Source of the DNA: Victivallales bacterium
GTDB taxonomy: Bacteria; Verrucomicrobiota; Lentisphaeria; Oligosphaerales; Oligosphaeraceae
NCBI GenBank assembly: GCA_017535315.1
Contig: JAFXUD010000002.1
Span: forward strand, 124,001 to 188,000
Reading direction: 5' to 3'
DNA length: 64,000 bases
Shown here: piece after piece, positions 8,556-17,104 of the stretch
How positions within the stretch are numbered: position 1 is the first letter of the stretch
How the letters are laid out: the number at the start of each line of letters is the position of its first letter
Notes under the pieces: model-generated
What the model was told of the DNA's origin: nothing
Databases searched by the model: none
The model's input: only the letters and a program-made list of their open reading frames with translations
Translations under genes and position numbers: made by a program

Positions 8556-8993
8556 TTAGCTCAGTTCAATATCCCACTTTTCGCATTTCTGGGCAACATG
8601 CGGATGCTCAGGACCTGCATAGACCTTCAGTTTGGCGAATTGCGCGCGGGCCAGGCGGCCTTTGGGCATCATGCCCCAAACAGCGTCGCGGATGATGCGG
8701 GTCGGGTTCTTTTCAAAAACCACGGCGGCAGTCTGGACTTTGCGTCCGCTCATGTAGCCAGAGTAGTTTTCATAGGTCTTGTCGGTTGCCTTGCGACCCG
8801 TGAGGGCGACCTTGTCGGCATTGATGACGACCACGAAGTCACCGCAGTCCAGATGGGGTGTGAAGATGGGCTTGTCCTTGCCTCTCAGGCGCATGGCAAT
8901 CTTGGTTGCCAGACGGCCGAGCACCAGGTTCGTGGCGTCAACCACGTACCATTTCCTCTCAATTTCTGATTCTTTCGGGAGAAATGTTTTCAT
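8556..8993 (-). CDS. rplM: 50S ribosomal protein L13
   Basis: L13 is an early-assembling 50S protein. The 145-residue product has normal length and the family motifs ERKWYVVDAT, LGRLATKIA, the GDFVVVINADKVALTG block and GMMPKGRLAR. It heads the rplM-rpsI pair on the minus strand. The 285 bp upstream contain a GGGACGGGA hairpin belonging to the end of the next gene and an AT-rich stretch near 9000-9130 that probably includes the promoter. Confidence 0.97.
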   Translation of the reverse strand: MKTFLPKESEIERKWYVVDATNLVLGRLATKIAMRLRGKDKPIFTPHLDCGDFVVVINADKVALTGRKATDKTYENYSGYMSGRKVQTAAVVFEKNPTRIIRDAVWGMMPKGRLARAQFAKLKVYAGPEHPHVAQKCEKWDIELS

Positions 8994-9168
8994 TGTCTGT
9001 TAAAACCGTTTGTTTGAAATACACTAAATGATTGCTTAATCAACAGTCGTTTAATGTAATGCATAATAGGCGTTTTACAAATGGTTTTCTTGAAAATAAC
9101 GCTATATCTATGTATTATTTTTTGTGGACACTAGATGTAGTGTCTGCTGGCAAAAAGACTGCTCTACA

Positions 9169-9270
9169 GGGACGGGAGGGACTTGAGGGACGGGAGGGAC
9201 AGGACAATAAGAGCCTTTGTAGCAATTACACTGTCCCTCAAGTCCCTCCTGTCTCTCCTGTCCCTCAAGG
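9169..9270. repeat. Solo GGGACGGGA hairpin repeat
   Basis: The left array is GGGACGGGAGGGACTTGAGGG and onward, the loop runs from about 9211 to 9232, and the right array is GTCCCTCAAGTCCCTCCTGT and onward. It lies just past the stop of the ybaK-like gene (9279) and upstream of rplM. One copy of the unit that is tandem at 2135-2900. Confidence 0.85.
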
Positions 9271-9278
9271 TTCTCACG

Positions 9279-9785
9279 TCAATCCAGGCTGTCGATGGCG
9301 ACGTTGACAGGGGTGGGATGGAGGAGGTTGACCAGGACATCGGGCTTCATCTCCAGACAGAAGCCCTGGTAGCCTCCGTTGATGTAGATTTTGTCCAGCT
9401 CTAGGATGGTGCTTTCCACATAGACGGGCATCTGCTTGCGTGTGGCGAAGGGGGAGGTGCCGCCGCATTTGTAGCCAGAGTTCCTGTCGGCCTGCTCTGG
9501 CTTGCATGGCTCGATGCTCTTGACGCCGACAACGCGTGCTAGTTCCTTGGTGGAGACGCTCCTGTCCCCGTGCATAAGGATAATAAGCGGCTTGTGGGCG
9601 TCGGTCTCCATGATAAGCGTCTTGATGACGCAGTGCTCATCCACGCCAAGCTCCCTTGAGATGGTCGTGGTCCCTCCTTTGGGGACATAGACGTAGAGGT
9701 GTCCTGTGTATTCGGCGTTGGCGGCCTTGAGCATACGAATGGCAGCCGTCATGGGAAACTTCATTTTTGTGTCGTGTACTGGCAT
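9279..9785 (-). CDS. YbaK/EbsC-type aminoacyl-tRNA deacylase
   Basis: This family hydrolyses mischarged tRNA, typically Cys-tRNA(Pro), in the cytoplasm. The protein has 168 residues from the ATG at 9785. It shows the family's conserved KTLIM segment, LARVVGVKSIEPC, GYKCGGTSPFA (compare GYxxGGxSPxG), and a late INGGYQGFCLEM segment. No strong ribosome site is visible at 9785 or at the alternative ATG 9764. Since it begins 5 bp after purL stops, translation is probably coupled to purL. Confidence 0.9.
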   Translation of the reverse strand: MPVHDTKMKFPMTAAIRMLKAANAEYTGHLYVYVPKGGTTTISRELGVDEHCVIKTLIMETDAHKPLIILMHGDRSVSTKELARVVGVKSIEPCKPEQADRNSGYKCGGTSPFATRKQMPVYVESTILELDKIYINGGYQGFCLEMKPDVLVNLLHPTPVNVAIDSLD

Positions 9786-9790
9786 GGTCG

Positions 9791-12700
9791 TTATGCAAAG
9801 TAGTCCACGCCCGCCTGGAAGAGGCACTGTGCGTGGGGGCCTGGGATGTTGCGTGCAATATAGGTATCGACGGAGCGCTCGGAGTGTCCCATCTTGCCGA
9901 GGATGCGACCATCGGGCGAGGTGATACCCTCGATGGCGGCGAGTGAACCGTTGGGGTTCCAAGGCATCTCGGTGGTGGGCTTGCCGTTCAGGTCGGCGTA
10001 CTGGAAGGCGATCTGGCCGTTCTTGAAGAGCTGGTTGATGGTTTCAGGGGTGGCGACGAAACGTCCCTCCCCGTGCGAGATGGCCATGCTGTGCTGGTCG
10101 CCTGGCTTGCAGTAGGCCAGCCATGGGGAGAGGTTGGAGGCGACGACGGTATTGACCATCGTGGCGGCATGGCGTCCAATCGTATTGAAGGTAAGAGTGG
10201 GGTCATCGTGCGCTAGGCAGGGCTTAATCTCGCCATACGGAACAAGGCCCAGCTTGATGAGTGCCTGGAAGCCGTTGCAGATACCCAGCATGAGGCCGTC
10301 CCTTTCCTGAAGGAGGCGCGTGACGGCTGCCGCCACACGCGGGTTGCGGAAGGTAGTGGCGATGAACTTGCCCGAGCCGTCGGGCTCATCGCCGCCAGAG
10401 AAGCCGCCAGGGAACATCACGATTTGCGCATTGTCGATGGCCTTGACGATGGTTTCGACGGAGGCCTCGATGTCGGCGGCGGATTTGTTGCGGATGACAA
10501 AGCTCTCCACGACAGCGCCCGCCTGCTCAAAGGCGCGCTGGGAATCGTATTCGCAGTTGGTGCCAGGGAAGACTGGAATGAAAACACGCGGACGCGCCAC
10601 GTGGACGGTGCCCTTGCGGATGGATGTCGCGGTAAAGGGCTGCCAGCGTGCCTCCTTCTCCACGGCTGCCGCAGTAGTCGGGAAGACCTTCTCCAGTGGG
10701 GACTGCCAGGCTTTCGAGGCTTCGTCCAAGGTCAGTTTCATGCCATTGGCCATGATGACTGGCTCCTCCGTGATGGTGCCGACGTAGATGGCGCCTTCTG
10801 GCGGCGGCTGGATGGGTTTCAGTTCGACGAGGATGGAGCCGTAATCAGGGGAGAAGAGGGCGTCTGCATCCAGTTTTTCGTCAAAGGCGAAACCGAGCCA
10901 GTTGCCGAAGCACATCTTGCTGACGGCAGCGGCCATGCCGCCGTGCCCCACGGTGGCAGCTGCGTTGACGGTGGGCTTTGCTGCGCGGAAGGTTGCAAAG
11001 TTCTTGCGCGCGGCCTCGAAATCAGGCATTTCAGCCTCATTTCGTGGGACGCGCAGCAGGTAAACCTTGTCCCCAGCAGCCTTGAACTCAGGCGTCTTGA
11101 TGGTTTTGGCCTCGGTCGGGACAACGGCAAATGAAACCAGGGTTGGCGGGACGGAAATATCCTCGAAGGTGCCCGACATGGAGTCCTTACCGCCAATGGC
11201 CGCCGTTCCGAACTCCAACTGTCCTTTCAGCCCGCCCAGCAGGGCCGCCAGAGGCTTTCCCCAGCGATGCGGCTCGTCCTTCAGCCGTTCGAAGAACTCC
11301 TGGAAGGAGAGGCGGCATTGGGTTGCATCGCCGCCCGCGCAGGTGATCTTCGCAAGAGATTCGATGACGGCGTAGAGCGCGCCATGGAAGGGGCTCCATT
11401 CAGAGAGGTAGGGATTGTAGCCATGGGCCATCAGGGTGCAGGTGTTGGTTTTGCCTGCGACTGGCAGCTTGGCCGCCATCGCCTCGTTGGGGCAGAGGCG
11501 CATCTTGCCGCCGTAGGGCGCGATGACCGTGGAGGCGCCGATGGTGCCGTCAAAACGCTCCACCAGACCCTTCTGCGAGCAGACGTTCAGGTCCTGGAGA
11601 TTGTTCAGCCAGGCATCCTTCAAGGTTGCGCCTTTGGGGCGGCGCTTGAAGTAGTTTGTCTCCGCTTCAGGGGCGGCGACGAAGGCGGAAGCATGCTGCG
11701 TGACGCCGTTGGTGTCCAGGAAGGCACGGGAGATGTCGATGATGGTTTTGCCGCGCCACGCCATCTTGAGGCGCTGGACGGGGCTGACGACCGCGACGGG
11801 GGTCGCCTCCAGGTTTTCCTCCTGGGCAAGGGTGATGGCCTTGTCGATGTTTTCGGCGGCGATGACGCATGCCATGCGCTCCTGGGATTCGGAGATGGCC
11901 AGTTCCGTGCCATCGAGGCCGTCATATTTCTTGGGTACCTTGTCGAGGTTGATGTCAAGCCCAGGGGCTAGTTCGCCGATGGCGACGCAGACGCCACCTG
12001 CGCCAAAGTCATTGCATCGCTTTACAATGCGCGAGAAGGATGGATTGCGGAAGAGACGCTGGATATTGCGTTCAGTCAAGGGGTTGCCCTTCTGTACTTC
12101 CGCGCCGCAGGTCAGCAGGGATTCGCCTGTATGCGCCTTGGAGGAGCCTGTTGCGCCGCCGCAGCCATCGCGTCCAGTGCGTCCACCGATGAGCAGGATG
12201 ACATCGCCTGGCGCGGGGACTGCGCGGATGACGTTTTCCTTCGGGGCTGCGGCAATGACCGCACCGAGTTCCATTCGTTTCGCGATGAAGCCAGGATGGT
12301 AGATTTCCTGGACTTTGCCCGCCGCAAGGCCAATCTGGTTGCCGTATGAGGAGAAGCCCGCTGCCGCCGTGCGGGTGATTTTGCGTTGCGGCAGCTTGCC
12401 TTTCAGCGTTTCCGCAAGCGGGGTGCGGGGGTCGCCCGCACCTGTGATGCGCATCGCCTGATAGACATACGAGCGTCCAGAAAGCGGGTCGCGGATGGCT
12501 CCGCCCAGGCAGGTTGCGGCTCCGCCGAAGGGTTCGATTTCGGTGGGATGGTTGTGGGTCTCGTTCTTGAACATGACAAGCCATTTTTCGGGCTTGCCGT
12601 CGATGACCGCCTCTATTTCAATGGAGCAGGCGTTGATTTCGTCGGATGCGTCCAGATTGTCCAGTTTGCCTTGTCGCTTAAGTTCCCTGACACCAATGGT

Positions 12701-13534
12701 CGCCAAATCCATCAGACAGAGGTTTTTGTTCTCGCGTCCCAGAGAGACGCGGAGCTTGCGGTACTCGTTGTATTCGGAGAGGATGGGCGCTGAATAGGGG
12801 CCCAGTTCGATTTCTGCTTCGTCAAGGCTGGTATGGAAAGTGGTATGGCGGCAATGGTCGGACCAGTAGGTGTCGATGACCTTGATTTCCGCGAGGGTGG
12901 GTTCCCGTTTCTCCTCGTCGCGGAAATATTTTTGGCAGAAGGCCAGGTCCTCTGCACTCATGGCTAATCCCATCTCCTTGGTCTTGGCAACGATTCCCTG
13001 CTTGTCCAGCTTCAGGAAGCCTGTCATCAGGGGAACGTCTGGCGGAACCGTGGATTCCATGAGGAGGGTGGAGGGCTTCTCAAGGGATGCCTCGCGGCTT
13101 TCGACTGGGTTGACCAGATAGGACTTGGCAGTGGCCAGTTCCTGCGCGGAGAGGCTGCCGCCGAATACATACACGGTCGCGCTGCGCACCAGTGGGCGCT
13201 CCTTCTGCGTCAGCAGTTGGATGCACTGCGCTGCCGAATCGGCACGCTGGTCGTATTGTCCAGGCAGATATTCCACCGCGAAGACGGCGTCGCCAGGTTC
13301 GGCGGCGAAGCTCTCCTCGAAGACGGTGTCGCAGTTAGGTTCCGAAAGGATGCTGTCTCTGGCCGCGGCGTATTCGGCGTCCTCGACTCCAGAGAGGTCA
13401 TAGCGTTTCAGGATGCGAAGGGACGCCAGCTTGTCGAGCCCAAGGTTTTCGCGCATATCCGCAAGCAACTGCTGTGCCTCCACGTCAAATCCCTTGCGTT
13501 TTTCCACAAATACCCGCCTGACCAATTCCAACAT
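9791..13534 (-). CDS. purL: Phosphoribosylformylglycinamidine synthase, single-chain
   Basis: This enzyme converts FGAR, glutamine and ATP to FGAM, the fourth step of purine synthesis. At 1247 residues it is the long form carrying both synthetase and glutaminase domains, and in length and sequence it resembles the clostridial-type (TIGR01857-like) lineage. The synthetase part contains SDHCRHTTFHTSLDEAE and FKNETHNHPTEIEPFGGAATC. The C-terminal class I glutaminase starts at PGTNCEYD, has GLMLGICNGFQAL with nucleophile C about 1086, and GHSER near 1217 in place of the usual His/Glu pair. The ATG at 13534 is preceded by GGAG with a 6-nt gap; a TTG two codons earlier is less likely. Confidence 0.97.
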   Translation of the reverse strand: MLELVRRVFVEKRKGFDVEAQQLLADMRENLGLDKLASLRILKRYDLSGVEDAEYAAARDSILSEPNCDTVFEESFAAEPGDAVFAVEYLPGQYDQRADSAAQCIQLLTQKERPLVRSATVYVFGGSLSAQELATAKSYLVNPVESREASLEKPSTLLMESTVPPDVPLMTGFLKLDKQGIVAKTKEMGLAMSAEDLAFCQKYFRDEEKREPTLAEIKVIDTYWSDHCRHTTFHTSLDEAEIELGPYSAPILSEYNEYRKLRVSLGRENKNLCLMDLATIGVRELKRQGKLDNLDASDEINACSIEIEAVIDGKPEKWLVMFKNETHNHPTEIEPFGGAATCLGGAIRDPLSGRSYVYQAMRITGAGDPRTPLAETLKGKLPQRKITRTAAAGFSSYGNQIGLAAGKVQEIYHPGFIAKRMELGAVIAAAPKENVIRAVPAPGDVILLIGGRTGRDGCGGATGSSKAHTGESLLTCGAEVQKGNPLTERNIQRLFRNPSFSRIVKRCNDFGAGGVCVAIGELAPGLDINLDKVPKKYDGLDGTELAISESQERMACVIAAENIDKAITLAQEENLEATPVAVVSPVQRLKMAWRGKTIIDISRAFLDTNGVTQHASAFVAAPEAETNYFKRRPKGATLKDAWLNNLQDLNVCSQKGLVERFDGTIGASTVIAPYGGKMRLCPNEAMAAKLPVAGKTNTCTLMAHGYNPYLSEWSPFHGALYAVIESLAKITCAGGDATQCRLSFQEFFERLKDEPHRWGKPLAALLGGLKGQLEFGTAAIGGKDSMSGTFEDISVPPTLVSFAVVPTEAKTIKTPEFKAAGDKVYLLRVPRNEAEMPDFEAARKNFATFRAAKPTVNAAATVGHGGMAAAVSKMCFGNWLGFAFDEKLDADALFSPDYGSILVELKPIQPPPEGAIYVGTITEEPVIMANGMKLTLDEASKAWQSPLEKVFPTTAAAVEKEARWQPFTATSIRKGTVHVARPRVFIPVFPGTNCEYDSQRAFEQAGAVVESFVIRNKSAADIEASVETIVKAIDNAQIVMFPGGFSGGDEPDGSGKFIATTFRNPRVAAAVTRLLQERDGLMLGICNGFQALIKLGLVPYGEIKPCLAHDDPTLTFNTIGRHAATMVNTVVASNLSPWLAYCKPGDQHSMAISHGEGRFVATPETINQLFKNGQIAFQYADLNGKPTTEMPWNPNGSLAAIEGITSPDGRILGKMGHSERSVDTYIARNIPGPHAQCLFQAGVDYFA

Positions 13535-13592
13535 AATCAACTCCGATTCTTGTGTTTTCAGGGTAACCCTGGGTTACCTGCCATTTGATATT

Positions 13593-13625
13593 GAGGCAAT
13601 TTCGTGCAAGTTTTGAAATTACCTC
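13593..13625. repeat. Short GAGGTAATTTC-family inverted repeat
   Basis: GAGGCAATTTC...GAAATTACCTC, 33 bp in total with an 11-nt core. It lies between the divergent purL and rplY genes. It has the same length and arms as the copy at 60849-60881. Confidence 0.8.
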
Positions 13626-13817
13626 ATTTTGTAATAATATAAGCCATCTTTTTGGTTTTAAAAATGGTTGATTGCCCGCAAGGTGCTTTTTTAGCTAAAT
13701 TAGCCAAGTGGAGTGGAGATTTGGAAAAAGTGTGCTATATTAACTACTTCCAATTTTGCAGATTATTTTTCAGCGGGCAATGTCGTCTGCCGAAATGATT
13801 AAAGGGATGAATTAGTC
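13626..13817 (+). promoter_or_regulatory. Presumed promoter region of the rplY operon
   Basis: This AT-rich, gene-free region contains GTGCTATATTAACT near 13731-13744, a plausible extended -10 region. GATTGCCCGCAAG (13671) and CAGCGGGCAATG (13772) could pair at the GCCCGC/GCGGGC core around the likely start site. A GGGATGA ribosome site precedes the ATG at 13818. The assignment rests on position and composition only. Confidence 0.4.
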
Positions 13818-14441
13818 ATGAGTAACACAGTCAGCATCAATGCCACCAAGCGTGAAGAGCTTGGGACGGCCAATGCTCGTCGCATCCGCCGCGCGGGTCA
13901 GATTCCCGCCGTCGTGTATGGGCACGGGCAGGAAGCCAGCACCATCACCATCACACCTGAAGACGCGAACAAGATTTCAGGGCACAACGGACTGGTTGAA
14001 ATCAACTGCAGTTGCGGTACCAAGAAAATGGTTGTCGTCAAAGAGGTGCAGCGTCACCCCCTTATCGCTGGTATTCTCCATGTCGATTTCCTCGAAGTCG
14101 CGATGGACGAAATCATCACCAGCGTTGTTCCGCTCGTTTCTGAAGGCGAAGCGGCGGGTACCCGTCAGGGTGGCCAGCTCGAGCAGGTTCTTATGGAACT
14201 TGAAATCAAGTCCCTGCCTGCCAACGTTCCCGATTCCATCACCGTCGATGTCTCCAACCTTGAGCTGGGACAGGCTCTCCATGTGAAAGACCTGGTTCTG
14301 CCCGAGGGCGTGACAGCCGCCGTTGATGAATCCCTCATCGTTTTCCATGTCCGCGCACCGAAGCAGGAAGCAGCTGCTGAAGAGGCGGCCCCCGCAGAAG
14401 GCGAAGCAGCCCCCGCTGCCGAAGAGGCCCCCAAGGCATAA
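13818..14441 (+). CDS. rplY: 50S ribosomal protein L25/general stress protein Ctc
   Basis: L25/Ctc binds 5S rRNA in the 50S subunit. The 207-residue product is the long TL5/Ctc form: an N-terminal L25 domain (REELGTANARRIRRAGQIPAVVYG), then a C-terminal beta domain (PLVSEGEAAGTRQGGQLEQVL, SLPANVPDSITVDVSNLELG). The last 30 residues are an acidic Ala/Glu tail. It opens the plus-strand cluster rplY-pth-rpsF-ssb-rpsR-rplI. Confidence 0.96.
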   Translation: MSNTVSINATKREELGTANARRIRRAGQIPAVVYGHGQEASTITITPEDANKISGHNGLVEINCSCGTKKMVVVKEVQRHPLIAGILHVDFLEVAMDEIITSVVPLVSEGEAAGTRQGGQLEQVLMELEIKSLPANVPDSITVDVSNLELGQALHVKDLVLPEGVTAAVDESLIVFHVRAPKQEAAAEEAAPAEGEAAPAAEEAPKA

Positions 14442-14519
14442 TGGAAGACAGACGCCCTTTGAAACACATGCAAATGTCCGCATGACGTGGCGGGGCACAG
14501 CAGATGATTTTATTGGCAA

Positions 14520-15191
14520 ATGGAATCCAGCGGCAGTGAAGTCCCAAAGCAGGAGATTGCCCGAATCCAACTTCTGGTTGGCTTGGGAAACCCTGGGGAC
14601 AATTATGTCGGGACACGGCATAATGCGGGCTTCATGGTCGTCGATGCATTCATGGATGCGGTCCACACGTTCCAGTTGAACGCGTGGCAGCCTGAACTGG
14701 GCTGTCTCTACAAGGGCCAGGTTGGCGAACGCACGCTCTATGTGCTGAAGCCCATGGCATTCATGAACAACAGCGGCGACGTCGTTGGCGAAACGGTGCG
14801 GCAGCTCAGTTTATCTCCCCTGGAGTTGCTGGTCGTTAGCGATGACCTTGATATGGAACTTGGACGCCTGCGGTTGCGCTTGAAAGGCAGCAGCGGCGGC
14901 CACAAGGGCATTGGGTCCATTGCCGAGGTCCTGGGCACGACGGATTTTCCGAGGCTCAGGATGGGTATTGGGAGACCGCGGTCCCCAGAGGACAGCATCA
15001 TTGACTACGTGCTATCCCCCTGGACCTCCGACGACCATATTACGCTTTCGGCAACCATCGATGCAGCCGTCCAGATGGCTCTCAAGGCCATTGAGACTAT
15101 CCCGCAAGGGGCATCCTGGAAACTGGAGACACCCTCGTCGGACAATGACAATGCCAACGTGCAAGGAGAACCTGAAATTGAAAAAGTATGA
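14520..15191 (+). CDS. pth: Peptidyl-tRNA hydrolase
   Basis: Pth releases peptides from prematurely dropped peptidyl-tRNA. The core motif GLGNPGDNYVGTRHNAG, with the catalytic His in TRHNAG, starts near residue 21; MAFMNNSG and the SGGHKGIGSI block follow. The 223-residue product has an N-terminal extension of about 17 residues and an acidic C-terminal tail compared with E. coli Pth. The ATG at 14520 has no clear ribosome site, so the start is less certain than the identity. Its last 14 bases overlap the proposed start of rpsF. Confidence 0.95.
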   Translation: MESSGSEVPKQEIARIQLLVGLGNPGDNYVGTRHNAGFMVVDAFMDAVHTFQLNAWQPELGCLYKGQVGERTLYVLKPMAFMNNSGDVVGETVRQLSLSPLELLVVSDDLDMELGRLRLRLKGSSGGHKGIGSIAEVLGTTDFPRLRMGIGRPRSPEDSIIDYVLSPWTSDDHITLSATIDAAVQMALKAIETIPQGASWKLETPSSDNDNANVQGEPEIEKV

Positions 15192-15579
15192 AGTAGTTGT
15201 GATTCTCGACCCGCAGAAGGTTGAGGGCAATGGCGATGCCTTCTCGGAATCCATCGTCAAGGAAATGACTGGACTGGGCGGCAATGTGGTCCGCACGAAG
15301 TTCTTTGAACTGCGTACCTTTGCCAGGCCCATCAAAAAACACAAGGCAGGTATCTACTGGGATTATGTTGTCGAAGCTGATGGCGCCTTTGTCGCCGCTG
15401 TGAAAGACAAATATCGCCTGAATGCCACGGTCCTGCGCCTGGTTGTGTTTGAATTTGTGGACGGACAGGATGACGACGTGTTCAACCCGAGGCCCGAGCA
15501 TGATGCTCTCTTCAAGGAAGAGAGTTTCCAGGATGTGTATGACCGCGAGGAGCGTCCGTACCATCGTGACGACCGCTAG
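15178..15579 (+). CDS. rpsF: 30S ribosomal protein S6 (TTG start)
   Basis: S6 pairs with S18 in the 30S platform. The 133-residue product reads KKYEVVVILDPQ at the start and contains RTFARPIKKHKAGIYWDYVVEAD, typical of S6. No ATG sits at the expected place. TTG at 15178 lies 9 nt after AGGAG (15164-15168), while an in-frame ATG at 15151 precedes that site and would add nine residues, so I prefer TTG. The start lies inside pth in another frame. Confidence 0.9.
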   Translation: MKKYEVVVILDPQKVEGNGDAFSESIVKEMTGLGGNVVRTKFFELRTFARPIKKHKAGIYWDYVVEADGAFVAAVKDKYRLNATVLRLVVFEFVDGQDDDVFNPRPEHDALFKEESFQDVYDREERPYHRDDR

Positions 15580-15586
15580 GATGTAG

Positions 15587-15605
15587 CGACGACGTCTCGT
15601 CGTCG
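15587..15605. repeat. CGACGACG hairpin
   Basis: CGACGACG-TCT-CGTCGTCG, a perfect 8-bp stem 7 bp after the rpsF stop codon. It is not followed by a T run on the plus strand. A near-identical hairpin follows the AAC(3) gene at 36557. Confidence 0.8.
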
Positions 15606-15626
15606 AATCGAAATCAAGGAAAGTCA

Positions 15627-16046
15627 ATGGCAAGTTTCAACAGAGTCGAACTGATGGGCACCCTTTTCAGGGAACCTGAGGCGAAGAGTTCAGCGACTGG
15701 TGAGCAGGTTTGCGTTTTCTGCATGATGGTTACGCAGGAGGTGCTGAATCTGAGAAACGAGCCTATCCAGGAGACCTGCTATGTGGATGTCGAGGCCACA
15801 GGAAACCTAGGTCAGCTTGTTCTGGGCAATTTCCACAAGGACATGCCTGTCTTTGTGGAGGGGCACCTGAAAATGGAGCGTACATTCGATAGGAACACTG
15901 GCAGGAACCGCAATCGTCTCTATGTGGCAGCCAACATCATCCAGGTGTTGCAGAATGACGGAACTCCCGTTCCCGAACCCCCTGATTTAAGCCAGGGGCT
16001 TGAGGTTGGTCAGGTGCCGCCACCACCAGATGACATGACTTTCTGA
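15627..16046 (+). CDS. ssb: Single-stranded DNA-binding protein
   Basis: SSB coats single-stranded DNA in replication and repair and recruits partners through its tip. The 139-residue protein opens with an OB fold (FNRVELMGTLFREPEAK), has the conserved VFVEGHLKMERTFDR segment, a proline-rich linker, and ends DDMTF, close to the consensus acidic DDxPF tip. An AAGGAAAG site precedes the ATG. Placement between rpsF and rpsR is the usual bacterial arrangement. Confidence 0.95.
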   Translation: MASFNRVELMGTLFREPEAKSSATGEQVCVFCMMVTQEVLNLRNEPIQETCYVDVEATGNLGQLVLGNFHKDMPVFVEGHLKMERTFDRNTGRNRNRLYVAANIIQVLQNDGTPVPEPPDLSQGLEVGQVPPPPDDMTF

Positions 16047-16130
16047 GATTCTCTTACCCAAAGAAGAAAACAAGTAAAATAACTATAATGGAGACGTGGA
16101 GGCACGTTTCCAAAGTTGAAGGACAAAAAG

Positions 16131-16364
16131 ATGAAAAACACGAATATGAAGCATCGCCGCCGCAAAGTGGTGCGCAAGAAGCAATGCCGCCTTTGCGAAA
16201 ACAAAATCTACGAAATCGACTTCAAGGATATCGACCTTCTGAAGCGTTTCCAGACCGAGGGAGGAAAGATTCTTCCCCGTCGCATTACAGGCAACTGCTT
16301 CGTCCACCAGAAGAAACTGGCCGCCGCCATCAAGCGTGCCCGCATTCTTGCTTTCATTCTTTAA
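16131..16364 (+). CDS. rpsR: 30S ribosomal protein S18
   Basis: A 77-residue partner of S6 in the 30S platform. It contains [22 protein letters not shown] and the [25 protein letters not shown] block of S18. Two CxxC-like cysteines (QCRLCE) suggest a zinc-binding form. I start it at the ATG at 16131 because AAGGA lies 8 nt upstream; a TTG at 16116 would precede that site. Confidence 0.95.
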   Translation: MKNTNMKHRRRKVVRKKQCRLCENKIYEIDFKDIDLLKRFQTEGGKILPRRITGNCFVHQKKLAAAIKRARILAFIL

Positions 16365-16392
16365 TTAACAACGAGATACAGGAGACACTATC

Positions 16393-16848
16393 ATGGCAGT
16401 AGAACTTATATTGCTTGAAGACGTTGCTGATCTCGGTAAGATTGGCGACCAGGTACACGTCAGCGACGGCTATGCGCGCAACTATCTGCTCCCGCGCAAT
16501 CTGGCCGCGAAAGTCACCCCAGGCATCCTTCGGAAGATCGAGAAGCGCAAACTCCAGCTTCAGAAAGAGGCTGAGGAGCGCATCGCCGTGGCACAGGCCA
16601 TGGCCGACAAGATGTCCAAGATCACCCTGGAAATCAAGGTCGCCGCAGGCGAGAACGACAAGCTCTACGGCTCTGTCGGCCCGCAGCAGATTGTCGAGGC
16701 CGCAGCCGAACAGGGCCTGGAACTGGACAAGAACTCCCTGGAGATGGACGAGGCCATCCGCGAACTCGGCTCCAAGGAAATCACCGTCAAGCTGCACGCC
16801 GAGGTCAGCGGCATCCTGAAAGTCAAGGTTGTCCGTGCCGAAGCATAG
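16393..16848 (+). CDS. rplI: 50S ribosomal protein L9
   Basis: L9 bridges the L1 stalk base and neighbouring ribosomes. The 151-residue product has the N-terminal domain motif LLEDVADLGKIGDQVHVSDGYARNYLLPRN (shown here as the family's long signature), a central helix rich in Lys/Glu, and a C-terminal domain with YGSVGPQQIVE. It is the last gene of the ribosomal cluster; the strong terminator at 17009 closes the unit. Confidence 0.96.
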   Translation: MAVELILLEDVADLGKIGDQVHVSDGYARNYLLPRNLAAKVTPGILRKIEKRKLQLQKEAEERIAVAQAMADKMSKITLEIKVAAGENDKLYGSVGPQQIVEAAAEQGLELDKNSLEMDEAIRELGSKEITVKLHAEVSGILKVKVVRAEA

Positions 16849-16852
16849 AATC

Positions 16853-16990
16853 TAACGACGATTGACGCCTAAAGGGACGGGAGAGACAGGAGAGACGGTA
16901 GGGACAGTGAATTGCTTTTAGGTATTCTGCTTTGTCCCTCCCGTTCCTCTTGTCTCTTTTTAGTTTGTGAGATTAGCGTCTCGTCGTCGA
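16853..16990. repeat. Solo GGGACGGGA hairpin nested inside a CGACGA inverted repeat
   Basis: An inner hairpin unit starts at 16874 (GGGACGGGAGAGACAGG) and ends near 16956. Its loop, TTGCTTTTAGGTATTCTGC, matches the spacer of the 2135-2900 array units. It is flanked by AACGACGATTGACGC (16854) and GCGTCTCGTCGTCG (16977-16990), which pair with each other. This is the arrangement expected if the unit had inserted into a CGACGACG hairpin after rplI. Confidence 0.75.
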
Positions 16991-17008
16991 AAAAACATAT
17001 CAGATCAG

Positions 17009-17050
17009 GGGTGGCGACAACAGTTCAAAACTGTGGTTGCCACCCTTTTT
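17009..17050 (+). terminator. Rho-independent terminator of the ribosomal operon
   Basis: GGGTGGC (17009-17015) pairs with GCCACCC (17039-17045), with an inner stem CAGTT/AACTG, followed directly by TTTTT. A clear intrinsic terminator on the plus strand, 160 bp after rplI. Confidence 0.9.
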
Positions 17051-17104
17051 CGTTCCTTGTCTGCCACGCAGTAGTGCATTGGCAAATCCATTCCAAAACA
17101 AACC

